From assembly GCA_028689195.1 (NCBI GenBank), contig JAQTWR010000241.1:1-5083 (forward strand): a DNA stretch of 5,083 nucleotides, in the 5' to 3' direction. Within the stretch, counting starts at the first letter, position 1. Every line of letters begins with the position of its first letter. Of the stretch, positions 1 through 4,684 are shown piece by piece. The notes beneath the pieces were generated by a model. It saw only the letters and a program-made list of their open reading frames with translations, searched no databases and was not told the DNA's origin. Position numbers and translations under genes: made by a program. The DNA comes from Anaerolineales bacterium (GTDB lineage Bacteria > Chloroflexota > Anaerolineae > Anaerolineales > Villigracilaceae).

Positions 1-23
1 AATCTTTACGATAGTCTCAAAGA

Positions 24-43
24 CCCTTCGCTAACGCTCAGGG
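24..43. repeat. Imperfect palindrome in non-coding sequence
   Basis: The stretch reads CCCTTCGC, three bases, then CGCTCAGGG, so the outer CCCT pairs with AGGG and the interior pairs only partly. No open reading frame covers positions 1-240. From memory, very similar 'CCCTTCGC...GCTCAGGGTGACA' strings recur between genes in many environmental bacterial genomes, so this is probably a copy or remnant of a dispersed intergenic repeat. The pairing is short and could be chance. Confidence 0.3.
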
Positions 44-96
44 TGACAACTTGACGGGGATTTGAGAAGTTTCGATTACTTTCTTTACGGTGTAGT

Positions 97-216
97 AGAC
101 TTCTTGCATAAGTTATTTGCAAAACCACAAAGGCGCGAAGCCGCTAAGTTTTTCTTCTTAGAGTCTTTGTGACTTCGTACCCTTGTGGTTCACCCTTTGA
201 CATTTGCAAGAGGTCT
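97..216. mobile_element. MITE-like element A: terminal inverted repeats with a nested hairpin
   Basis: The ends are inverted repeats. Left 97-113 (AGACTTCTTGCATAAGT) matches the reverse complement of right 200-216 (AGACCTCTTGCAAATGT) at 14 of 17 positions. Inside, 123-140 pairs with 173-190 at 15 of 18 positions plus one G-T pair, and a further CTAAG (144-148) / CTTAG (157-161) stem sits at the centre. The element encodes nothing. There is no clear long target duplication. TA dinucleotides lie two bases outside each end (93-94 and 219-220), which would fit a TA-targeting element but is weak evidence. It lies immediately downstream of the methyltransferase gene, so its hairpin may also serve as that operon's terminator. 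I cannot name the transposase family. An alternative is a structured intergenic repeat that is not mobile. Confidence 0.5.
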
Positions 217-240
217 GATAAATCCCCCGCGCCGCTGAAT

Positions 241-1236
241 TTACTTTTTTCGCACGTCTAAAATTGCGATTTTCGTCGAGTGGTTGAACGGCGCAGGGTC
301 GGTGATGGGTTTGCTCGCGGCGGTCCCGATAAAATCTTCAGAAGCCGGAATCAATTCCCGAATTTTCAGGTAGCCGTCTTTGCATAAGGTTTCCAGCGTT
401 TGCATATATTCTTTTCCGCTGACATAGAGCGCGTTGTTGATGGCGATCAAAACGCCGCCGTCGTTAATCAGCGGACGCACTTTATTAATCAACCGCGCGC
501 TTTCGTTTACTTGATCCACCCTGCCTTTTGAGGTCGCCGAAAAAAACGGCGGGTCAATGATGACGCAGTCGAAGGATTTTTTTTCGCGCTTCAAATTGCC
601 CACCTGCTCGAAGAAATCGCGCGCAATGAAATCTCCCTTGTGAATGGGAAAGCCGTTTAATGTATACGATTGCTTGGCGAGGTTAAGAAACGCGCGGCTA
701 AGGTCAATTTGCGTGACGCGGCTGGCTTCGCCTTTAAGCGCGGCGACGCCAAAACTGCCCGTGTATGCAAAAGTATTCAAAACGGTTTTGCCTTTCAGGT
801 TTTCGATAATCCATTTTCGCAAATTGCGCGTGTCGAGGTAGAAACTCGCGTCGCGGTTCATCGTCAGGTCAACGGCGTACCATGCGCCGTGTTCTTTTAT
901 CTTGCGGTCTATTTCCGCGCCGAACAAGGGGACGCCGCACTTTTCCTGATGCGTTTCCCCGTTTCGCGTTTTGACGATTCCCGCGCACAGCCACCCTAAA
1001 GCGGATTGTAAATACTGCGCGGCTTCGCGGATTGTTTCTTGATTCTGCGCGGGGTCGTTGGCGTAGTTGTGAATTAGCGCGGTGCGCGCATAAATATCCA
1101 CCACGAGATTTGGCGCGCCTTCGTAGAATCCATTGAAGAGGCGGAAGGCTTCTTCGTGCGCCGAGTCGATTCGATGGGCGCGCGCCGCAAGGGATGCTTC
1201 TAATAATTCGGAGATCGAGCGTGTTGTCATTGGCAT
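241..1236 (-). CDS. Class I SAM-dependent methyltransferase, RlmI/COG1092-like (probable 23S rRNA methyltransferase)
   Basis: The predicted enzyme transfers a methyl group from S-adenosylmethionine, probably to a base of 23S rRNA in the cytoplasm. From the ATG at 1236 it has 331 residues. Residues 32-40 (RLFNGFYEG, then PNLVVD) match the middle domain of RlmI-type enzymes. FYLDTRNLR (132-140) is the family's 'YLDQR..R' signature. VLNTFAYTGSFG (152-163) is SAM-binding motif I, D178 in QIDLS is the acidic residue after strand 2, and DPPFFS (228-233) is catalytic motif IV. E. coli RlmI is longer (about 396 residues) and begins with a PUA domain; this protein lacks that domain, so its exact target is uncertain. 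Reading frame remains open to an ATG at 1311, but that start would overlap the upstream dinB-like gene by about 65 bp and add 25 family-atypical residues. The start at 1236 (or the ATG at 1230) leaves a 10-bp gap instead. No strong ribosome-binding site is visible, consistent with translational coupling. The stop is TAA. Confidence 0.85.
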   Translation of the reverse strand: MPMTTRSISELLEASLAARAHRIDSAHEEAFRLFNGFYEGAPNLVVDIYARTALIHNYANDPAQNQETIREAAQYLQSALGWLCAGIVKTRNGETHQEKCGVPLFGAEIDRKIKEHGAWYAVDLTMNRDASFYLDTRNLRKWIIENLKGKTVLNTFAYTGSFGVAALKGEASRVTQIDLSRAFLNLAKQSYTLNGFPIHKGDFIARDFFEQVGNLKREKKSFDCVIIDPPFFSATSKGRVDQVNESARLINKVRPLINDGGVLIAINNALYVSGKEYMQTLETLCKDGYLKIRELIPASEDFIGTAASKPITDPAPFNHSTKIAILDVRKK

Positions 1237-1246
1237 CGTCGCCGCA

Positions 1247-1714
1247 TTATTTGCCCGCGTTTTCGATAATCTTACGCACGTCTTCGGCGTGTTCTTCTTC
1301 GTGCGGTCCAAAGATGTTGATAATATCCATCAAGGTCCCTTCGCCGCCCCAGGGGAGGATGAATTTTTGCGTAATTTTTTCTTCGGGCGCTGCGCGGATT
1401 AAATCAAGCAGGATGTTGCGCGTTTCGACATACTCGCGGTAGATGTGGTCGTAATCCAAGCCTTCGCGGGTGGCGACGGTTTCGGCGTTATATACGTCCA
1501 TCCCGCGCATGGCGGGCGTGGGGGGGATTTCTCCCGCCATAATCGCGCGGATGAAACCAATCGTCGCGTCGTCCCAGCCTGAAAGGTGGGCGATGATTTC
1601 GCGCACCGTCCACAGCGGATATATCTTGCGGTCCTTGTCAATGACTTCCAGATGCGCGAGCATTTCCGCGCGGGATGCTTCGAGGCGTTTAACAAGGCTT
1701 TCGTTCAAGTTCAT
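1247..1714 (-). CDS. DinB-like four-helix metal-binding protein
   Basis: This is a 155-residue cytoplasmic protein of the DinB/YfiT-like superfamily, whose members are helical bundles that bind a divalent metal through three histidines. The triad is visible. H43 lies in WTVREIIAHLSGWD, and H138 and H142 lie in HEEEH near the C-terminus, in the family's usual order and spacing. The length is typical (150-170). Known members include thiol-dependent S-transferases such as bacillithiol or mycothiol transferases, and ClbS-like hydrolases. Nothing here identifies the substrate. The ATG at 1714 is well supported by a GGAG sequence 8 bases upstream. The gene is first in a two-gene operon with the methyltransferase, whose ATG follows this gene's TAA by 10 bp. 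The operon is divergent from the LysM gene, and a MITE-like element now separates the two. Confidence 0.85.
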   Translation of the reverse strand: MNLNESLVKRLEASRAEMLAHLEVIDKDRKIYPLWTVREIIAHLSGWDDATIGFIRAIMAGEIPPTPAMRGMDVYNAETVATREGLDYDHIYREYVETRNILLDLIRAAPEEKITQKFILPWGGEGTLMDIINIFGPHEEEHAEDVRKIIENAGK

Positions 1715-1722
1715 GGCGTTTA

Positions 1723-1726
1723 CTCC
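1723..1726 (-). promoter_or_regulatory. Ribosome-binding site of the dinB-like gene
   Basis: Read on the minus strand, the sequence is TGGAGTAAACGCC followed by ATG. GGAG lies 8 bases before the start codon, a standard Shine-Dalgarno arrangement, and fixes the start at 1714. It contrasts with the LysM and GH114-like genes in this window, which have no such site. Confidence 0.75.
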
Positions 1727-1736
1727 ATTTAATTTT

Positions 1737-1745
1737 TGATTTAGA
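1737..1745 (+). repeat. Left copy of 9-bp direct repeat (target-site duplication)
   Basis: TGATTTAGA is repeated perfectly at 1868-1876 in the same orientation, directly outside the two ends of the inverted-repeat element. Such a pair is what a transposase leaves when it duplicates a 9-bp target. Confidence 0.65.
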
Positions 1746-1867
1746 GAGAGTGTCTAACTCTGTGGGCTAAACACAAAGTCACGAAGACTCGAAGACGCAA
1801 AGAAACCTTTGAGGCTTGGCGTCTTTGCGCCTTCGCGTTAAAGAAAGCCCATCCTTTTAGACACTCC
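1746..1867. mobile_element. MITE-like element B: about 122 bp, inverted-repeat ends, non-coding
   Basis: The ends form a perfect 10-bp inverted repeat, GAGTGTCTAA at 1748-1757 and TTAGACACTC at 1857-1866. After 6 unpaired bases on each side, GGGCT (1764-1768) pairs with AGCCC (1846-1850). A central stem pairs 1790-1803 with 1822-1835 at 13 of 14 positions around an 18-base loop. A perfect 9-bp direct repeat flanks the element. It carries no open reading frame, so it would need a transposase supplied from elsewhere in the genome. A 9-bp duplication is compatible with several families (for example IS256 or IS1 types); I cannot choose between them. It sits between divergent genes. Removing the element with one repeat copy shrinks the spacer from 208 to 77 bp. 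Confidence 0.65.
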
Positions 1868-1876
1868 TGATTTAGA
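1868..1876 (+). repeat. Right copy of 9-bp direct repeat (target-site duplication)
   Basis: This is TGATTTAGA, identical to 1737-1745, beginning one base outside the right terminal inverted repeat. The left copy is likewise two bases outside the left repeat, so the pair brackets the whole element. Confidence 0.65.
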
Positions 1877-1903
1877 AGACGTGAATATACCACAATTGTT
1901 CAA

Positions 1904-1912
1904 TGGTATAAT
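1904..1912 (+). promoter_or_regulatory. Extended -10 promoter of the LysM gene
   Basis: TGGTATAAT is a perfect extended -10 motif (TGn followed by TATAAT at 1907-1912). No convincing -35 hexamer lies 16-19 bases upstream, which fits a promoter that depends on the extended -10. Transcription would be expected to begin near 1919-1920, only three or four bases before the ATG at 1923. The mRNA would therefore have almost no leader. The core promoter lies outside the adjacent mobile element. Confidence 0.65.
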
Positions 1913-1922
1913 CCCCGCCCGT

Positions 1923-3086
1923 ATGAGTATAGAAACGAATTCCAACAAAACAAAAATCTGCCCAACATGCGGAACGCGCTTGAGCGAGAATGCGGCGCGT
2001 TGCCTTGTGTGTGGCGCCGAATTTAACGCGCGACCCGAGGCAAAGGTTGCTAAAAAGGCTGAGAAATCGGTGCAAGCCAGCCGTATGCCTGTGATTACGT
2101 TAAGCCTGCCCGCGGCGGTGGGCATCCTTGCGGTGGTTGTTGTCATTGCCGCGACGATTGCTTTCTTTTCGAGCCGCGCAGGCGCGCCGACGGGAACTTT
2201 CGACCCCGTTGAAACCGCGACCCCTTCGCAAACGCCGACCATCACGCCGCCGCCAACGCAGACTTTGATTCCGACGGACGTTCCCACGCCTACGCCCATT
2301 CCGCCTTTTGATTATACGGTTGGCGCGGGCGAATACTGCTCGACGATTGCCTTCAATTTTGGCGTTTCTGTACAAAGCATTATCATCGCCAACAACCTGC
2401 CGTCCACCTGCCCGCTCAGTCAGGGACAGAAAATCAAGGTGCCTTATCCCACCGCCACGGTTCCGCCTCCCGCGACAAATACCCCCTTGCCTGCGGATGC
2501 GACCAAGCAGTCTTGCGATACCGTCCCGATTACCGTGCAGGATGGCGATACGCTTTCGAGCATTGCCGCAAATTACGCGGTTCCAGCGGCTGCGATCAAG
2601 GAATTTAATGGACTGACCACCGATAATGTCTTCTTCGGGTCGAATCTCCTAATCCCCTTGTGTATGCGCGCTGCGACTCCGGGACCGACTCCCACCGCGA
2701 CGATTCCGCCGCCATATCCCGCTCCCAATTTGTTATTGCCCGCCGATGGCGTTGCCTTCACGCTGGCGAATGACGTGGTGACTCTGCAATGGGCTTCCGT
2801 TGGCGTGCTGCGCGACGTCGAGGCGTACCAGATCACGGTGGAAGACGTCACGTCTGATCAAGCCCGCCGTCTGGTGGATTACGTGACCGATACGAAATAT
2901 ATTGTCCCTACATCGTATCGTCCAAAAGATAATGTGGCGCACGTTTTGCGTTGGTGGATTACCCCCGTGCGTCAATCTGGCGTTGACGATCAGGGACAGC
3001 CTATTTGGGTTGCCTCGGGCGCGGTCAGCGATAAGCGCGTCTTTACATGGGTGGGGGTTGCCGTCGAAGGCACGCCCAATCCATAA
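1923..3086 (+). CDS. Membrane-anchored zinc-ribbon protein with two LysM domains and a C-terminal beta-sandwich-like domain
   Basis: This 387-residue protein probably spans the membrane once and holds peptidoglycan or another glycan outside. Domains in order: a zinc ribbon with CPTC (C13, C16) and CLVC (C27, C30); a Lys/Arg-rich stretch; a hydrophobic segment at about 57-83, placing the N-terminus inside; a Pro/Thr linker (about 93-128); LysM 1 (about 129-174, YTVGAGEYCSTIA...); a short linker; LysM 2 (about 202-246, ITVQDGDTLSSIA...); a second Pro/Thr linker; and a C-terminal domain (about 267-382) beginning PAPNLLLPADG with several Trp-containing strands, perhaps fibronectin-III-like. Each LysM unit is bracketed by a cysteine pair (C139/C163 and C198/C247) that could form disulfides. 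No catalytic domain is visible, so a structural or wall-sensing role is inferred. The frame stays open upstream to a GTG at 1881, but the promoter lies between them, so the ATG at 1923 is the likely start. No Shine-Dalgarno site is seen. Confidence 0.85.
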   Translation: MSIETNSNKTKICPTCGTRLSENAARCLVCGAEFNARPEAKVAKKAEKSVQASRMPVITLSLPAAVGILAVVVVIAATIAFFSSRAGAPTGTFDPVETATPSQTPTITPPPTQTLIPTDVPTPTPIPPFDYTVGAGEYCSTIAFNFGVSVQSIIIANNLPSTCPLSQGQKIKVPYPTATVPPPATNTPLPADATKQSCDTVPITVQDGDTLSSIAANYAVPAAAIKEFNGLTTDNVFFGSNLLIPLCMRAATPGPTPTATIPPPYPAPNLLLPADGVAFTLANDVVTLQWASVGVLRDVEAYQITVEDVTSDQARRLVDYVTDTKYIVPTSYRPKDNVAHVLRWWITPVRQSGVDDQGQPIWVASGAVSDKRVFTWVGVAVEGTPNP

Positions 3087-3099
3087 CAAACAAAATTCG

Positions 3100-3132
3100 A
3101 AAAAAGCAGTCGCAAAAAGCGGCTGCTTTTTT
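3100..3132. terminator. Bidirectional intrinsic terminator between convergent genes
   Basis: AAAAAAGCAGTCGC (3100-3113) and GCGGCTGCTTTTTT (3119-3132) form a stem with one G-T pair around an AAAAA loop. The A-tract on one side and the T-tract on the other let it work for both strands. It follows the LysM stop codon (3084-3086) by 13 bases, and its right edge overlaps the lysE stop codon (3131-3133). Confidence 0.85.
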
Positions 3133-3724
3133 ATTTTCTGAAAATTGCGATGATTCCAAAAGCGGCGATGATTGCCCCTGAAATGCGATTGATCCACGCC
3201 ATGTGATTTACCGCCAAGCGACCGCGCATCAACCCGACCCCGAAACTGAGCGTCAGCCACCAAGCCGACGACCCCGCGAATACGCCCGCTACCAGCGCAA
3301 GGGGCGAACTTGTGTTGCCGACGAACATCGTCCCTGCAAAAATCGCCGCAAAGGAAATGATAGTCATTGGGTTGGCGAGGGTCAGAAAAAATGTGGAAAG
3401 ATACGCGCCGACCAACCCGACTTGATTTGCCTGCGCGGCGTGATCGGCGGGCTTTTCAAGGAACGTCTTTACGCCGAGATACAGCAGGAAACATCCGCCG
3501 AATAATTGCAGCCATGCTTTATTTTCGACCAAAAGATTTGTGACTACGGTCAACCCGTACGCCGCGAGCGCGCCATATAGCATATCGGCGCTTGCCGCGC
3601 CCATGCCCGATAAAAATCCCATCAATTTTCCGCCTGATAACGTGCGGCGAATACATAACACGCCAATCGGTCCGACGGGCGCGGCAATGGCGAAGCCGAT
3701 GAGAATTCCGCGTAAAAATATCAT
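3131..3724 (-). CDS. LysE/RhtB-family amino-acid exporter
   Basis: This is a 197-residue integral membrane protein of the LysE superfamily, secondary transporters that expel amino acids or related small molecules across the cytoplasmic membrane. The length is typical (about 200) and the sequence supports about six membrane segments. The family hallmarks are visible: AAPVGPIG at 14-21 followed by RR at 26-27, GMGAASAD at 40-47 in the second segment, LANPMT at 116-121 in the middle half, and INRISG at 178-183 before the last segment. The substrate cannot be read from sequence. The start at 3724 has a good AAAGGA site 8 bases upstream. It lies 55 bp downstream of the GH114-like gene on the same strand with no terminator between them, so co-transcription is likely, though the two have no obvious functional link. 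The stop codon is embedded in the shared terminator hairpin. Confidence 0.9.
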   Translation of the reverse strand: MIFLRGILIGFAIAAPVGPIGVLCIRRTLSGGKLMGFLSGMGAASADMLYGALAAYGLTVVTNLLVENKAWLQLFGGCFLLYLGVKTFLEKPADHAAQANQVGLVGAYLSTFFLTLANPMTIISFAAIFAGTMFVGNTSSPLALVAGVFAGSSAWWLTLSFGVGLMRGRLAVNHMAWINRISGAIIAAFGIIAIFRK

Positions 3725-3732
3725 ATCGCTTT

Positions 3733-3738
3733 TCCTTT
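3733..3738 (-). promoter_or_regulatory. Ribosome-binding site of the LysE-type gene
   Basis: The minus strand reads AAAGGAAAAGCGAT followed by ATG, with AGGA about 8 bases before the start codon. This supports initiation at 3724 and contrasts with the leaderless layout of the gene upstream. Confidence 0.7.
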
Positions 3739-3779
3739 GATGATTTCTTGGTCGCGCTTTGTGATGTCGAATGCGCCCG

Positions 3780-4616
3780 CTATTTGCAGGATTCGATATA
3801 AGTATCCAATATCAAATTCTTGCGGATGGAGTTGATTCCCATCTCGTTGGATTTTGGGCAAAAGTCTTTCGGCGCGAGCGTGTATTCGATGTTGAACACG
3901 GGCTTCCCCGCCCTGATGAAAGGCAGCAGCGCTTCGCATTCGTCGTATTGAAAACATTCTTCGTTCAACTGCCAGTCAAAGTAGGGAAGCAAATCGGGAA
4001 TCTGCTCGCCGTCGTTTTTCAATCCAATCGAAAGTCCGCGCGCGTGCGCCGATTCAGACAGCCAGATGTTGTATTTCAATTGATCCTCATACGCTAAAGG
4101 GAATCCCGTGTCGTTGACGAAGCCATGTACGTTATCGGGGTCTACGCCGTCGCATCCCTTTTGCGCGGCAAGATCGAGGCGCGCTGACATGATCGGCGCG
4201 AGCAAATCCATTCTTCTAATGTCGAGCCATTTTTCGCCTTGCCAGCCTTCGTAGTCTTTGCCAAGAACTTCGGCGGGGAAGTTGCTTGTATCGGGTCGCC
4301 AATCTTCAAAAGAACCCGCGCTGAAATAACACATCACAAAAATGCCGCGCGTATGCAAGCCCGCAATAACGGCGGGCGAAGTCTCGAACAGGTCAAGATT
4401 GTAGATGTCGAAGTCCGCGCTTACGTTGTCTATATCCCCGGCGTATTGAATTTGCCAGGTTGCATTTGGCGGCGGGATTTTGATGGGCGCAGCCGTGACG
4501 ATCGATTGCGTCGCCGTCGCGGATATGTCAATCGGCGTTTCTGCGATTTCCGGCGCAGACGCGCACGCGCTGATTGTAAATATAACGACGAGCAGAATCT
4601 CCAGCATTTTTTTCAT
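3780..4616 (-). CDS. Lipoprotein of the GH114-like endo-alpha-1,4-polygalactosaminidase family (TM1410 type)
   Basis: This is a 278-residue exported glycosidase-like protein. Residues 1-18 form a lipoprotein signal (KK, hydrophobic core, then lipobox ISAC with C18), followed by a Thr/Pro/Ala-rich tether to about residue 50. The single domain then shows the family landmarks: WQIQYAGDID (54-63), DIYNLDLFET (70-79), CYFSAGSFEDWRPD (96-109), WLDIR (130-134), CDGVDPDNVHGF (155-166), IGLKND (197-202), NEECFQYDEC (218-227) and KPVFNIEY (238-245). The acidic residues in VDPDN (D159/D161) and NEEC (E219/E220) are the likely catalytic or binding residues. Characterised GH114 enzymes cut alpha-1,4-galactosamine-containing exopolysaccharide, but many homologues are untested, so the substrate is inferred. 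The length is complete for the family. The ATG at 4616 lies 6 bases after a -10 hexamer. The stop is TAG. Confidence 0.87.
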   Translation of the reverse strand: MKKMLEILLVVIFTISACASAPEIAETPIDISATATQSIVTAAPIKIPPPNATWQIQYAGDIDNVSADFDIYNLDLFETSPAVIAGLHTRGIFVMCYFSAGSFEDWRPDTSNFPAEVLGKDYEGWQGEKWLDIRRMDLLAPIMSARLDLAAQKGCDGVDPDNVHGFVNDTGFPLAYEDQLKYNIWLSESAHARGLSIGLKNDGEQIPDLLPYFDWQLNEECFQYDECEALLPFIRAGKPVFNIEYTLAPKDFCPKSNEMGINSIRKNLILDTYIESCK

Positions 4617-4622
4617 TCGCCG

Positions 4623-4652
4623 ATTGTATCAAACGGCGGAAATAAGAATCAA
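4623..4652 (-). promoter_or_regulatory. Sigma70-type promoter of the GH114-like gene, leaderless spacing
   Basis: Read on the minus strand, TTGATT (4652-4647) is followed by an 18-base spacer and TACAAT (4628-4623). Exactly six bases, CGGCGA, separate the -10 from the ATG at 4616. Transcription would therefore start at or within a base or two of the A of ATG, giving a leaderless mRNA, which agrees with the absence of a Shine-Dalgarno site. The -35 hexamer shares its first bases with the T-tract of the secF terminator. Confidence 0.6.
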
Positions 4653-4683
4653 AAAAGGGACGCTCGTGAAAGCGTCCCTTTTT
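4651..4683 (-). terminator. Intrinsic terminator of secF
   Basis: AAAAAGGGACGCT (4652-4664) pairs perfectly with AGCGTCCCTTTTT (4671-4683) around the loop CGTGAA. On the minus strand the GC-rich stem is followed by a run of T, and the hairpin begins one base after the secF stop codon (4685-4687). The symmetrical A and T tracts would also let it work on the plus strand, although no plus-strand gene ends here. Confidence 0.9.
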
Positions 4684-4684
4684 G

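Noticed and set aside
1237..1311. N-terminal extension of the methyltransferase to the ATG at 1311
   Set aside because: It would overlap the dinB-like coding sequence by about 65 bp, and the 25 added residues do not resemble the family. The ATG at 1236 starts 10 bp after the upstream stop.
1746..1757. Outward promoter formed by the left terminal repeat (TTAGAC as -35) driving the dinB-like gene
   Set aside because: At 17-base spacing the -10 position reads AATTAA, a poor match, so I cannot support it without transcript data.
1771..1840. Possible CRISPR-like or tandem repeat array from the CACAAAG/CGAAG words
   Set aside because: The units are only 7-10 bases, irregular, without unique spacers, and are arranged as a palindrome; a folded intergenic element fits better.
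1881..1922. GTG at 1881 as the start of the LysM protein
   Set aside because: The extended -10 promoter lies between 1881 and 1923, there is no ribosome-binding site for the GTG, and the 14 extra residues precede the natural N-terminus of the zinc ribbon.
1838..2299. Minus-strand reading frame rich in Gly and Val opposite the LysM gene
   Set aside because: The Gly/Val repeats are the complement of the Pro/Thr linker codons. There is no start signal and no recognisable domain; it is an antisense shadow.
2733..3263. 176-codon minus-strand frame across the LysM 3' end and the terminator
   Set aside because: It crosses a strong terminator and overlaps two well-supported genes in other frames. 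Its composition (Arg/His-rich) is typical of an out-of-frame reading.
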